A stretch of 64,000 nucleotides of DNA from Ashinkailepas kermadecensis (lineage: Eukaryota; Arthropoda; Thecostraca; Neolepadidae), in the NCBI GenBank assembly GCA_034440615.1, contig JAOTOM010004129.1:124001-188000 (forward strand), written 5' to 3'. The notes under the pieces were generated by a model, which saw only the letters and a program-made list of their open reading frames with translations, searched no databases and was not told where the DNA came from. Position 1 is the first letter of the stretch; every line of letters begins with the position of its first letter. This document shows, piece after piece, positions 9,560 through 24,600 of this stretch. The translations under genes and the position numbers were made by a program.

Positions 9560-11356
9560 GATTTGAAACTTTCGTGATGACTTCCACACGCGAGTGCGTG
9601 GCAGCACGCGAGTTGTCATATTTCCAGTGAGTTTTGCCTTTCGGTAAATCAAATTGGATGGAATTCGGCTCAGCACGTTTTGTACATTTTCAATGTTGAT
9701 ACACTCATGCCGATGCACGGAATTCGATTGTAGGTTTTGTAAAACAAAAGCGTGCGGCAATTGGAATTGCATCCCCACTTATTCAGCATTCCACTGCCAT
9801 AGAGGGATGTGACTGAAACCGCGATGTATATAATATTTTGTCGCTCAAATAGCTTTACCGCAGCTGTGTCCTTGTTAGGTGATATGTACATTGTGTATAC
9901 GAACGAACTTTTATATCGGATATTTATTAACTGTAAATATGCTCTCAAGTCATTAACGGTAGCAGAGTCCCGATAGTATGTCCGGAGAAGTACATAAGAC
10001 AAAGTCTCAGAATGTGGACAGACTTGACTGTCTCTGTGTGGAAAAATTGTGTAACGTTCAATTCTCGACCAAATTTGACGTTCTTGGTATCAAATGACAG
10101 CATATTGTCTGGGCTATCCAGTGATACCAAAAAAGTGATGTTTGGAGAACGCAGTTTGACGGTATTGAGCGACAAAGACAAAAACCTGGCTCAAAATCGC
10201 GATTTTCAGGATTTTTTCTTCCGGAACCTTAAGTTCCGGCTGTTGCTGTGCGGGTACTATGGGGTGGATTACATTAACACGCCGCCACTTGCTACTTAAG
10301 ATTGACCTGCGTGTTGGTGAACGAGCATCATGTTTTTGCGGGGTTTCTTGTGTCTACAAACTTGATTGCAGTCAAGGATGTGTTAAATAATATACCTACT
10401 TTGATGTAATATTTGTTTGGACAATAACGACGCCGAATTGCCGAAAAGGAAATTGGCGGCAATATATTCTGTATAAAGGTGATCACCGCAATTTGTTGTA
10501 GGTCCAGGGAATCACAACCTTTTCGAGCTATCATTACCCCCTTTGGGTTAGGCCAACCTCGTGATTACCCCGTATCAAATTCAGAATGCCTCATAACCAA
10601 AGTTCACTTTCAAGGTTGAGAACATGTAGTATTTCCTGCCGATATACGTGCACAGGTTTTTAGCAAATGTACACAGTACCCTCCATACTCGGGGTTTGAC
10701 GAAACCCCGCTTTTACCCCACCCCCACCCCTCTCCACAAGCCAGCGCATTACCCCAGGTTGGGAACCCCTGTTCCGGGACATGTAGCATAATGGTATCGT
10801 TTGCACAAAAGGTGACAACCACCAAGCCTTTTCCGGATTTGGACGACAACCACGAAACCATTTTTTTTAGCCCTGGGTACAGCGCTACATTGATGCCAGC
10901 GGGAGCCTATATCATACCACGACATGATGAAACAAGCGTCCTTGGCCAGACCATGCGCCAATATGCGCTATGTCCGGCACACTAGCTAACCGGTAATACT
11001 AATGTGTGCTGCCAAAGCTTGGCGATTTTCAGCTAAATTCCTTATCAACCATGGCGTTCAATATCGTCAGTAATTGTAAATCTGTGGACAGTGGAATGGT
11101 ATGGCATTGGTGCAATGAGGTGGCCTTTTTATTTTTCAATATGCGTATATCATTAATCTGCTGTGCAATTCAGCACGTGCAATGATACGGACATTGGTAT
11201 GTTGTGAAGTTTTCGAAGGTACCCATCTCGCCCTCTCACCAACGACATCGGGATCTTCAATCCTAACGGCTATGATTAGATATTTACAGTTTAGTTTGGT
11301 TCTGACTATGCGCGGTGCGGTGCGATGACTGGATGAGCGCTGTGCAGTCACTGCAC
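9560..11356. other. No gene recognised; weak inverted repeat
   Basis: Short open frames on both strands, none recognisable. At about 10060-10150 the two halves are diverged reverse complements (shared GATACCAA and CCAAATTTGACG type words). This is probably an old foldback element. Confidence 0.4.
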
Positions 11357-12459
11357 TTAACACGCGCCCTGGAGGGCCTCTGAAAATTACGCGCACTGGA
11401 GGGGCGGATTCCCCCCCCCCCCCTAAGATCTCGGCTCCTATTAAAGCTGGAGGAAGGGGACGAGTGGTCTAGGGGTAAGATGCTCCTCTGGCAATCGAAA
11501 GATTGTGGGTTCGAATCTCGCCTGTCGCTACTCTTCGCCCGCGACCAATCTGCGTGAGAGATTGGCGACGCTATATGACTCAACGGTCGACGTGTCGTAA
11601 AACCAATAACCAACCAAAGCTGGAAGAACAAAATTCGCAGGGTGGATGGGTACGGTAGTGAACTCTATTGTGTGCAAATTTCATGACCTTAGGTCAATAT
11701 CTTCAAGGTCAAGTGTTGTCACATTTGTCAAAATTTTCTTGTTTTGTGTGACTTGGTTTGTCATTGTGATGGATCGTTGTGATTATGTGTAAGTGCTCCA
11801 AAATGGGCATCAATGATGTTTTGGACATTACTAATGATGCAATACAGGTGCTAGACCCGACATTTGACCTCAGGTCACCTATATAGCAGCACTTTATCAG
11901 GTCAGTTGCCTGTTCCAGTTACCGGAACCGGGCCGCCCGTCCGACTGCTCCGTCGGGCAGCTCGGCGCAATCGGCTTCGCGAAGAAAGGAGTGAAGTACA
12001 TGAATAAAGTATGGAAACGCAATGACAAACTGTACAAATGACAAACAGTAGTGCATTTATGACAACATTCCAGTTGATCAAGTTTGGTTCCATTAACCTG
12101 TCATGAACTTGACCTGACTTGACCTCGGTGACCTAACATGACCTTGAAACTATATAGCATAGCAATATACATCAAACAAGTCGCTAGTGTTGCCAAGAAC
12201 ACTTCCCTTTTGCGAATATACGGGAAGCGCATGAGCGCCAATTTTTGTGGTCTGGCGCTAGGAATTTTTTTAATTTAACGGCCCCTAACTTTTAAAAAGA
12301 AATCGGCCGATTTCTATTTTTCTTGCTTTAAACGACGCGCCGGTCATTTCTAAGCAGGTACGCAGATAATCGCGTATATCGACCGGTCAAATCTGCAGTT
12401 ATTTACGAAAAGCCGGAGGGGTGGGCGGATTTCGCCCCCCCCTCCAGTGCGCGTATTAA
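11357..12459 (+). mobile_element. TTAA-flanked MITE, copy 2, with SINE inside
   Basis: TTAA at 11357-11360 and 12456-12459 flanks the same CACGCGCCCTGGAGGG and CTCCAGTGCGCGT ends as the copy at 6155. It keeps the duplicated left terminus, an internal TTGACCTCAGGTCACC stretch and the GC hairpin. It is longer than its siblings because a SINE sits at 11456-11615. Confidence 0.88.
11456..11615 (+). mobile_element. tRNA-derived SINE, copy 1
   Basis: The head resembles a tRNA: GAGTGGTCTAGGGGTAAGAT is an A-box-like region and GGTTCGAATCTC is a near-perfect B box, so it could be read by RNA polymerase III. A conserved body (CGCGACCAATCTGCGTGAGA) and a tail rich in ACCAA follow. A 13-bp target duplication, AAAGCTGGAGGAA at 11443-11455 and AAAGCTGGAAGAA at 11616-11628, brackets it. 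The empty site is visible in the sibling MITE near 6240. Confidence 0.9.
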
Positions 12460-13250
12460 TGCGGAACCCAAATAACCAGCCAACCGACTCAAGGCGGACT
12501 AAGCGACGGACGTGTGGTCCGACACCGCATTCTACACTTGCGTTGTGTTCACAGGCACCCTCGCGTTTATCGGTACATCATGTTCATACTCTCGTGTTAA
12601 AGTGGACAATTTCGTCATGTTCTGTCTGTTCCACTTCGGTGTCACTTGTACGTCGCCCGTGAGCCGCGATGGTCTTCCCTCCAGCTCGTCGTACCGCACC
12701 GCCGCCTCGACGGAACGGCGCACACTCGTCCGGCGATGTCACGTTTATTCCGAAACGGAATACAAATATTTACAGCGGTACAAAACACGATATATCAATC
12801 TGGATGCTTGGATGAATTGTGGCGCCGCTGTGAGTGTGAGCGAGACGAAGGCCGGCGGTCACGGCTTGAGCGAGGCAGCGGCGCCGCACGGCCGTGTCGG
12901 CCTGTCCGCGCTCTCCGGTCGCGCCGTCACGCTTACAAGTTCGTACTGTCGGTGCCGCCGTCCGGCTCTCTTCTGCACAGGATTTCGAGCTCCGACGGCC
13001 TGCTCTGGCCGACGACGCTTGGCGACCAGCCGCCGTCCCGACGCGACAAGGTCGGCCCCAGCTAGCCAATCTAAAGCGAATAAAACCACTAAGAATCGCG
13101 CGGCCAATAAAACGAACGCGTCGGCGCGATACGCTAGCCGCACAAGCGAAGCGAAGCTGGTAGTGCCGGCGTCGTCGGCGCCCAATGACCGGCGAGACGT
13201 TCCGAGCCGTCTTAAAATCAAATAAATACCTCGTCCTAACCCCACGGTTC
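12460..13250. other. GC-rich region, unrecognised open frame
   Basis: A plus-strand frame at 12512-13225 is open for 237 residues and is followed by AATAAA. Its composition is Arg/Ser/Ala-rich with no domain I recognise, and opposite-strand frames are also open. 12840-13060 is CpG-dense, so it may be a promoter-type island rather than coding. Confidence 0.3.
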
Positions 13251-13289
13251 ATCTCACACGCGATTCACTCCCGTATAAAAGTCTAACAG

Positions 13290-13529
13290 CTACCGCATGC
13301 AGTCCAACACGCTCCGATCCAAGGCCATCACACTTGCGTCCGGAAAATAATCACGCGCCACCGCGTGCAGCTCTGGTATACGTTGGCACGCAGTGTTCGG
13401 AGGGCGACCTGGCAGTTCAGCATGTGTATATCGTAGACACCGGCAGGAGTCAATAAATGCAGTAAAAAATAATCTCAGGTTCTCGCGGTGACACACTGGG
13501 CTGCCGTGTCCTTACCGACTTGGCTTCAT
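13290..13529 (-). other. Unrecognised ORF with possible upstream mini-exon
   Basis: 13290-13496 on the minus strand has a protein-like composition (segment PELHAVARDYFPDASVMALD) but no known domain. Just upstream, a possible start ATG-AAG-CCA-AGT (ATG at 13529-13527) is followed by a good donor, CG/GTAAGG. The two do not join through a convincing acceptor. Confidence 0.2.
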
Positions 13530-14033
13530 GATTTGCGCCTGCGTCGCTCCTCTTGAACAGGCTCTCGGAAGAAGTGCATAGTTTTTATGGGGTGTTTGGG
13601 TGTGCGTGGACTCTTTCAGTTTGTACACAGCTTACGAGCTGAACGAATTGGTTCCAGCGCTACATGCCTCCGGTCGTGCGTACTCTAGCTGTCTGGTGAA
13701 GCAATTTGAGCGTGAACTGTCTTGATTGTGCAGCTTTCAGTCACCCACGGGGCAGTTAATAGCCGGGATGGGTCTGTCCTGACCCTCTCGCCCACACCAC
13801 CTGACCCCTTCCCCAGTGTTGGCCGGGATAGGTCTGTCATGATCGTCCCGCATTCACCATATGTTCCCCTTCCCCGGATGAGATGGAGCGCCTCCACCCA
13901 GTGTCAATTTGTACTTTCAATCGCCGCCGTCAACACGCCGCAGCGTCGCGGCCGGCTCGAGCGCGCGGCGCTGGTGCCGCCGCCGGCGGCCGGGCCAGGT
14001 ACTCGAGTATCACAGAAGCGGCGCCGGGCGGCG

Positions 14034-14954
14034 CTAAAGCGCCAGCAGCGACGTGGCGGCGTCGTGTTCGTCGCGCCGCTCGGCCGGCACGCCGCGCAAC
14101 ACGTCGTCGACGCTGAGCGGCGGCAGCGGCGGCAGCGGCCAGCCCGCCGGCAGCACGTCCAGACCCGGCTGGCTGCCCAGACTCAACACCGAGCCCCAGT
14201 TGATCTCGTCGGAGGCGGTGCCGCCGGCCGCCGGCGGCGGTGGCGGCGACGGCGACGGCGGAGGTGGTGGCGGCGGCGGCGGCGGCGGGGGCGGCGTCTG
14301 AGGCGGCGGCGGAGGGTCCAGGGTCAGCGGGCCGCTGTCGAAGTGGTGCGGGTTGAAGGCGGCGGCCAGGCTCAGGCCCTCCTGCTCCAGCTCGCGCTCG
14401 ATGTGCCGCATCGTGTTGAACAGCAGCACCGACTTGCGCAGCACGGGGTCCATCAGCCGGCGGTGCCGGCTCAGCTTCACCATGGTCGCGTGCAGCACAG
14501 TGAACCGCTGGTACCGATAGAACTGCGAGCGCTCTCGGCGCGCCGGCACGGCGCCCAGCTGGATGTAGCTCTTGCCGTCGCACTCGACCGTCTGGTTCTG
14601 TGCCGGCCGCTGAAAGCCGCCGTCGGCGTACCAACCGAACGAGCCGCCGGCGCGCGCCATCTCGCATGCGCCGTAGCCGGACTCGACTTCGACCGCGTAC
14701 GGCGCGCGCTTCTCGGACAGCAGACACGAGGCGAGGATGCTGCCCTGGTAGTCACGCTCGGGCTCGTCGTCCTCCTCGTCCGACTCGTCGTCGCTCGGCT
14801 CGGACGACGAGTCGTGCGGCGACGGTGGCGGCGTCTCCTCGGCCCAGCCGTCGACGCGCGCGCGCTTGCCGGGCGGCGACGGTAGCGCCTGCGGCGGCTC
14901 CGGCGGCGGCGGCCGCTTCTGGCCGGCGGCCGCCTCCGACATCACGTGACCCAT
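14034..14954 (-). CDS. tara: SERTA-domain transcriptional coregulator, Taranis-like
   Basis: A 306-residue frame. Residues 24-35 are a basic KRARV-type patch like the N-terminal nuclear/cyclin-binding motif of SERTAD proteins. 47-66 is Ser/Asp/Glu-rich, and 153-190 is the SERTA helix pair (VLHATMVKLSRHRRL, then LLFNTMRHIERELEQEG). Polyproline occupies 214-241, and a conserved-looking INWGSVLSLG tail lies at 251-260. SERTA proteins (Drosophila Taranis, vertebrate SERTAD1-4, CDCA4) bind cyclin/CDK and PHD-bromodomain factors in the nucleus. The start is the first ATG after a good acceptor, TTCTGCCGTCAG, with the exon beginning at 14963; upstream non-coding exons are likely. Stop is TAG. The gene name rests on the SERTA domain plus arthropod context; paralogues are possible. 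Confidence 0.82.
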   Translation of the reverse strand: MGHVMSEAAAGQKRPPPPEPPQALPSPPGKRARVDGWAEETPPPSPHDSSSEPSDDESDEEDDEPERDYQGSILASCLLSEKRAPYAVEVESGYGACEMARAGGSFGWYADGGFQRPAQNQTVECDGKSYIQLGAVPARRERSQFYRYQRFTVLHATMVKLSRHRRLMDPVLRKSVLLFNTMRHIERELEQEGLSLAAAFNPHHFDSGPLTLDPPPPPQTPPPPPPPPPPPPPSPSPPPPPAAGGTASDEINWGSVLSLGSQPGLDVLPAGWPLPPLPPLSVDDVLRGVPAERRDEHDAATSLLAL

Positions 14955-15073
14955 CGCGTCCACCTGACGGCAGAAGGTCGGGTGAGTGCCGGGCACTGGG
15001 ACGGGGACGAGCCGGAGCAGTATTCGGCCAGGAACTGGTGCACACCGGATCGGAGACGGTGATGGACGCGTGG

Positions 15074-15121
15074 CACACACACACACACGCGCGCGCGCGC
15101 ACGCACGCACGCACGCACACA
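15074..15121. repeat. AC/GC microsatellite
   Basis: Alternating purine-pyrimidine run: (AC)n passing into (GC)n and (GCAC)n. This could adopt Z-DNA. It lies in the intron or promoter side of the SERTA gene. Confidence 0.9.
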
Positions 15122-15374
15122 AGTCAGGCCAGGTACACCAAGTCACCGATGAACGCATCGTGAACACCTCTCGCATCAGGGATGCGATCAGGATATCAGC
15201 GATATGAGGAATATTAGGAATCAGTTTGCCCGGGGGGTTCGTAGTGATACGCGCCATGAAGCCGAGGTCATGGTTGGAACACATGCTGTTGTGGATGGAT
15301 CTTGTCAGGAATGAACCTAAGAAGACGTACGGAAAGCACAGGCCATGTCAGAAAGCAGCAACAGATGAAAAGCT

Positions 15375-15482
15375 GAACAAGTACTCGGGGGTGGGTGGGG
15401 GGGGGAACAAGTACTCGGGGGGGGGGGGGGAACAAGTACTCTGGGGGGGGGGAGGGAACAAGTACTCGGGGAGGGGAGGGAC
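15375..15482 (+). repeat. G-rich 25- to 30-bp repeat, four units
   Basis: Four copies of GGAACAAGTACTCGGG separated by G runs of 4-14. The G tracts meet the pattern for G-quadruplex formation. Confidence 0.85.
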
Positions 15483-15600
15483 TGTCGTTTCCGTCGTCAG
15501 TTACACACGTAGCTCTGCCAAATGAGGAGCTGGACATATCCGGGGGGATGGGCTGTTGTTCCCGTCGCCAGTCAAACGCATAGTTCGCTCCGCCAGCATT

Positions 15601-15711
15601 GTCAGATGCAGATGCAGGAACGTTCGAGCACAGGGTTGTCAGATACAGATGCAGGGACGCTCGAGCACAGTATTGTCAGATGCAGATTCAAGGACGTTCC
15701 AGCACAGGGTT
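15601..15711. repeat. 37-bp tandem repeat, three units
   Basis: The word GTCAGATRCAGAT recurs at 15601, 15638 and 15675, 37 bp apart, each followed by an ACGYTCGAGCACAG-like segment. Confidence 0.88.
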
Positions 15712-15945
15712 TGCTTTGTACTCTGTAATCCTGTACGCGGAGGGGAAAATTGTGGGCTAATCGAATACGGAGAAGATATTTTTATACAAATCTGTGACGT
15801 CAGAATCGCAGTATACACCTTCCAGTATACCCTGAACACTTCATCACAGAGCAGTTAATTGTCAAACAGCACCATCCAACCTCCAAATGGGAACAATGTG
15901 ATGATCATTTTCTGGACAGGATAATGTTCTGGATTCCAAAAGTCC
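15711..15945 (+). repeat. Diverged dispersed repeat, copy 1
   Basis: Aligns collinearly with 38147-38360. Shared words include GCAATCCTG/GTAATCCTG, TATCACAAA/CATCACAGA, AACCTCCAAATG and ATTTTCTGG. No ends were defined; the copies may be fragments of an unclassified element. Confidence 0.6.
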
Positions 15946-16430
15946 TAAAAACAGCCTACGTCTCCAACCCTCTGTTCGAGCCGCTACTAGTCACCACTAC
16001 AATACAACACTGCAATGCAATGCTTCAATACATTTCAGCTGACTACGTAAGCTCAGCGTTACAATTTTCGACAGCATTTCAACCGTGGAACCTCTAGTGC
16101 AATGCTCCAACACTGATGCCCACAGGATTTAATGGCGATAGCTGAGCGTTGTTTACGGACTGACACACGTCGGATGCAAATTTCCAGACAAGTAAGAGCA
16201 TTGGAAAGTTGGGGATCAAATTATGTCGTGAAATCGACTTTCCTCGTAATACGACAATCAATGCTTAAGGTCGTCGAAAAGGTAGGAGTCGCGGTCCCCT
16301 CCCATGACTGCTCCACTAATGTAAGATATTCATGCTCATTCAATATTACATTGTGACCAGGCACCCAATAAAGAATGGTATGTGCTGCAGTGACTACTAA
16401 TTTTATTCAAAACGTACTTTACAGCACCGG
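15946..16430. other. No recognisable feature
   Basis: Unique-looking sequence with short unrecognised frames. Confidence 0.4.
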
Positions 16431-16540
16431 GATCCAGGGTACGTTGCAGCAAGTCGAATCCAGGGTAGGTTGCAGGACGGAGGATCCAGGATGCGTTGCA
16501 GCACGGGGATCCATGGTGCGTTGCAATACGGGGATCCAGT
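16431..16540. repeat. 25/26-bp tandem repeat
   Basis: GATCCAGGGTACGTTGCAGC-like units begin at 16431, 16457, 16483, 16508 and 16533. Confidence 0.85.
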
Positions 16541-16959
16541 TACATGCCACGCCACAATCTATTTTTGCACGTTGGTAATTCCATACTGGGACTTGATCGC
16601 GTGTGCAACATAAGGGGCCATTCATTGCTACTGTAATATACCATAGAATAAGATGAGGTTTTTAATTCGTGCCCAGAGTAATGGTGTGGCAATATCTTTT
16701 AAATTGATGGGGTGCAAGTCGCAGTATGCACACCGCTTCAATGGCGAACAAAATGTGCAACGCGATAATTTAGTCGGGGTACTGGAGTACCCCTAGACTC
16801 GAAATGTCTATGTCTGTGCGATACCAATTGTTACCTTTGTACTTCTTGGTGATTTGTCTGCTGTCTTGATTTGATTTCGTGTGCATAACATGGGCTGGGC
16901 TGTAGGCTAAGCATTAAGCAAAGCATATAATTATTCCCCGGCTGAGTGTTCAGTGTAGA

Positions 16960-17330
16960 ATCGACAGCGTGACGGCAGGCCGCAGCCCGTGGCGGAGGGA
17001 GTGGTCCGGCGGCGGCGCAAGGCCCCGTGACGCGGCCCGGCCGCTGCACCCACGCCTCCGACCGGTCGCCCAGCCGGCACTTCCCGGACGCGGCCACCTG
17101 GCGCGCCGCCGCCACAGCTGTTGTTGCGCCGACGGCCGCCAGGCGGCCCGTGACGTCAGCGGCGTGTCCCACAAACGTGGCGGTGGCGGCGCGCGGGGTC
17201 GCGGATCGACTGCAGCGGTAGAAAGCGGCGCCGTGGGCCGCGGCCGGCGCAGCGACGCGAGACTCGACCGAGGCCGCGCCGAGCCGGACCGCCAGCCTTG
17301 CGGCGCCGCTGCCGGCCTCGGAACTGAACA
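16960..17330. other. CpG-rich block, possible promoter island
   Basis: Very GC- and CpG-rich, with open frames in all directions and no recognisable protein. It runs straight into a 22-bp minisatellite. Confidence 0.35.
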
Positions 17331-17334
17331 CGCC

Positions 17335-17640
17335 CACCGGGCTCGGTACCGCCAGTCGCCAGGCTCGGTACCGCCAGTCGCCAGGCTCGGTACCGCCAGT
17401 CGCCAGGCTCGGTACCCAACACCACCGGGCTCTGTATCCAACACCACCGGGCTCTGTACCCAACACCACAGAGATCTGTGCCCAACACCACCGGGCTCTG
17501 TGCCCAACACCACCGGGCTCTGTGCCCAACACCACCGGACTCTGTATCCAACACCACCGGACTCTGTACCCAACACCACCGGGCTCTGTGCCCAACACAT
17601 CTGTACCCAACACCACCGAGCTATGTGCTCAACACATCTA
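17335..17640. repeat. 22-bp minisatellite, two subfamilies
   Basis: First, about four units of CAGGCTCGGTACCGCCAGTC, then about ten of AACACCACCGGGCTCTGT, all at 22-bp spacing. The two subfamilies share a GGCTC(G/T)GTACC core, so one evolved from the other. A 22-bp period rotates the frame, which explains long frames with cycling motifs in several phases. Confidence 0.9.
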
Positions 17641-19250
17641 CACGGGTCGGTATCGATACCTTAATATGGTTCCCGATGATGGCGACCCATCGACTTCAGG
17701 CCAGAGAAAATCGCATGCGAAAAGCAAACGGCAAGCCAGAATCAATGCGAAGGACAGCATCAGAGACCATTGCTTCGACACCTGACTTCTTCAACATTTA
17801 ATGCATTTTCGAGGTGTAGCATTTGCCCCACCCCACACAAAAAATCACGAGACCATATGGTTAAAGATACCACTTGCAATAACAAACTCCTGTTATTATG
17901 AAGTAGTAAGGTATGAAGAGCCGGCGATACAAAATTAAAACGCTACCAAGGTGAAAAGGGCAATTACTTGTTGGACGTTTTGGGAAGCTTTCGGACACTT
18001 CGGCCACATGCGGAAATACAAGCCACATGCCCAAATAGATGAACACGACGAACGTTTTCCCAACCGATAGTAAGGTGCGGAAACTGTGTAATCACGAGAG
18101 GAGCCCTACAGCCTACTTCTCGTCATAATTTTACAAATAGCCATCTGACTTTGCATCGGAGATTCCAAAGCGTTGGTGTCGCCCAAGGTCTGGCGCTGAC
18201 CGGCAGACCCGGAGGGTGGCGCGCCTTCTGGAGTAAACATGGTCAGACTGCGACCTAGCTGGCGCCGGGACAGTGTTGCTCTGCCTCTCAACAGGCATTT
18301 TGACAATTTAAGCAGAACGCAACGAATGCGGACGGCTGCAGCGGGCACCTGCTGAAGCACCTTCAGCGAGCACCTGCTCGCATGGACTGGAATGGTCGCG
18401 TCCCGCCGACTGAACTCACTGCAAGCCGGACCTGGCCTGATCCGACCCGCCCTGACCACACTGCAGTGGACTGGAACGGACCGGACCAAGCCTACCTAAC
18501 GTGATCAGATCAAATCGGACCGGACCAGTCCAGACCACACCGACAGGGACTGGATCTGCCCCTGCCGGGCCAGACCAAAGCCCTTGCCTGCTGTTCGTGT
18601 GCCCGCCAAACGCGTGGAAACATGTGCGAGAAGTGGACGGTCCAGCGTCACTTCGTCCCATATGGCTAATATTTAAGACCGTGAGAAGTTGGAGGTCATG
18701 GGCACACCGGTCTCCTCACATTCCTACGCCTGCCCGCTGCCCATCTTCAACTGACCTAACCTGACCCGTCATCACCCAGTTGTTGCAATCGAACAGAAGG
18801 CTCTGTCCTGTGCCTCCCGCACCAGTGACCTGTGTTGTTTCGGCCTGTTTTGCTCGAGGACAATGGGATTAGGCACTGCTCAGACATAGAAATGATGGAC
18901 AACTGATCTTGCCTGAAAATTGATTGGCCATGATTACCTTTTCCCATACACAGGTGTGAACTAGGACGTCTTAAGCGGATACGTAGTTGACCCAGGTTCC
19001 TCTCCTCTGCGCCAACCTCCATCCCAGGGTAGCGTGTGTTCAGAATCGAGGGTGATTGCAACCGGAGTGTTCCAGGGCCTCCGTTTTGAATAACCTTTCT
19101 TGGAAAACTGTAGTATGTTTTTTTATTCCTGGCGTTCATGAGCGTTTTTTTCCGAAGGGATGTGATGCACCTTATAACTTTTCGCACGGTCCCCAGACAG
19201 CGGTTCATACTCCCTAGGGCACAGGAGGGGAGGGGGACATTGAGAGGCGG
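17641..19250. other. No gene recognised
   Basis: AT-rich to 18100, then GC-richer with a run of GACC/GGACC words at 18420-18540. The frame at 18756-19208 minus (150 residues) has no recognisable domain. Confidence 0.4.
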
Positions 19251-19254
19251 CCAC

Positions 19255-19380
19255 TAGTGTAGCATGTCCGGAATGGGTGCGAACCCTACAAAAGGGATCT
19301 GACCGGGGCAAGGCTTAAACCAAGGGCCTCCCACATTCGAAGCAGTCCGCATTAGCCGACCGTGCCGCCGAGGTGGTGAC
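19255..19380 (-). mobile_element. Possible tRNA-derived SINE fragment
   Basis: On the minus strand, CACGGTCGGCTAATGCGGA resembles a tRNA A-box region, and CCTTGGTTTAAGCCTTGCC, about 35 bp on, resembles a decayed B box (GGTTYAANYCC). No tail or target duplication was seen. Confidence 0.3.
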
Positions 19381-22984
<3,604 letters not shown>

Positions 22985-23345
22985 ATTGCAGCAGAAGCAG
23001 GATAACCCATGACCCCATCACAGTAGCAGGATAACCCATGACCCCATCACAATAGCAGGGTAACCCATTACCCCATTACAGTAGCAGGATAACCCATGCC
23101 CCCATCACAGTAACAGGATAGCCCATGACCCAATCACAGTAGCAGGATAAACAATGGCCTCGCCACAACAACAGCATAACACCTTACCTCGTCACAGTAG
23201 AAAGACCACCAATGGCCCATCTCAGCAGCGGGATAGCCCATTTCCTCATCGCAACAGAAGGATTGCCCATGATCTCATCACAAGAGCAGGATCACACTCG
23301 ACCCCCTCGCGGCAGAAGGGTAGCACATGACCCCGTCACAACAGC
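22985..23345. repeat. ~30-bp degenerate minisatellite
   Basis: About eleven units of GCAGGATAACCCATGACC-like sequence at 29-31 bp spacing. The first units are nearly identical and later ones progressively diverge toward 23345. Confidence 0.88.
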
Positions 23346-23484
23346 GGTGACCTCGTGTGACCCCGACAACAGGCGCCGACTGGCAACACTGCACTACGAC
23401 AGCCTCATGGATCTGTTTGCCGGAAGCCGAGCCCTGCTGATTTCCCCCGGCGATCAGGCCGGTCGGCTGCCTGGGGCCCATCGC

Positions 23485-24600
23485 CACCCGGCGGTCACGG
23501 ACAGTGGCACTGACCGTCACTGTAGCCACCGGGTGGTCACGGACAGTGGCACTGACCGTCACTGTAACCACCCGGCGGTCACGGACAGTGGCACTGACCG
23601 TCACTGTAGCCACCCGGCGGTCACGGACAGTGGCACTGACCGTCACTGTGGCCACCCGGCGGTCACAGACAGTGACACTGACTGTCACCGTAGCCACCCG
23701 GCGGTCACGGACAGCGACACTAACCATCACTGTGGCCACCCGGTGGTCACGGACAGTGGCACTGACCGTCACTGTGGCCACCCGGCGGTCACAGACAGTG
23801 ACACTGACTGTCACCGTAGCCACCCGGCGGTCACGGACAGTGGCACTGACCGTCACTGTAGCCACCCGGCGGTCACGGACAGTGGCACTGACCATCACTG
23901 TAGCCACCCGGCGGTCACGGACAGTGGCACTGACCGTCACTGTGGCCACCCGGCGGTCACAGACAGTGACACTGACTGTCACCGTAGCCACCCGGCGGTC
24001 ACGGACAGCGACACTAACCACCACTGTAGCCACCCGGTGGTCACGGACAGTGGCACTGACCGTCACTGTGGCCACCCGGCGGTCACAGACAGTGACACTG
24101 ACTGTCACCGTAGCCACCCGGCGGTCACGGACAGCGACACTAACCATCACTGTGGCCACCCGGTGGTCACGGACAGTGGCACTGACCGTCACTGTGGCCA
24201 CCCGGCGGTCACAGACAGTGACACTGACTGTCACCGTAGCCACCCGGCGGTCACGGACAGCGACACTGACCGTCACTGTAGCCACCCGGCGGTCACGGAC
24301 AGTGGCACTGACCGTCACCGTAGCCACCCGGCGGTCACGGACAGCGACACTGACCGTCACTGTAGCCACTCGGCGGTCACGGACAGTGGCACTGACCGTC
24401 ACCGTAGCCACCCGGCGGTCACGGACAGCGACACTGACCGTCACTGTAGCCACTCGGCGGTCACGGACAGTGGCACTGACCGTCACCGTAGCCACCCGGC
24501 GGTCGCAGACAGTGACACTGACCGTCACTGTAGCCATCCGGCGGTCACGGCAGTGGTACTAACCGTCATTGTAGCCACCCGGCGGTCACGGACATAGGGA
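23485..24600. repeat. 42-bp minisatellite with higher-order structure
   Basis: About 26 units of CACCCGGCGGTCACGGACAG followed by a 22-bp variable half. The period is 14 codons, so two plus-strand frames and one minus-strand frame stay open for 350-460 residues; these are artefacts. Unit variants recur in order: a three-unit pattern (126 bp) in the middle and a two-unit pattern (84 bp) after about 24240. The unit is rich in GTGAC/GTCAC and can pair with itself. Confidence 0.95.

Noticed and set aside
12512..13225. 237-residue gene
   Set aside because: CpG-rich composition keeps several frames open; no domain, no splice support, and overlapping frames on the other strand are equally long.
23212..24597. 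461-residue repeat protein
   Set aside because: The frame is open only because a 42-bp tandem unit is a multiple of three; equally long frames exist in other phases and on the other strand.
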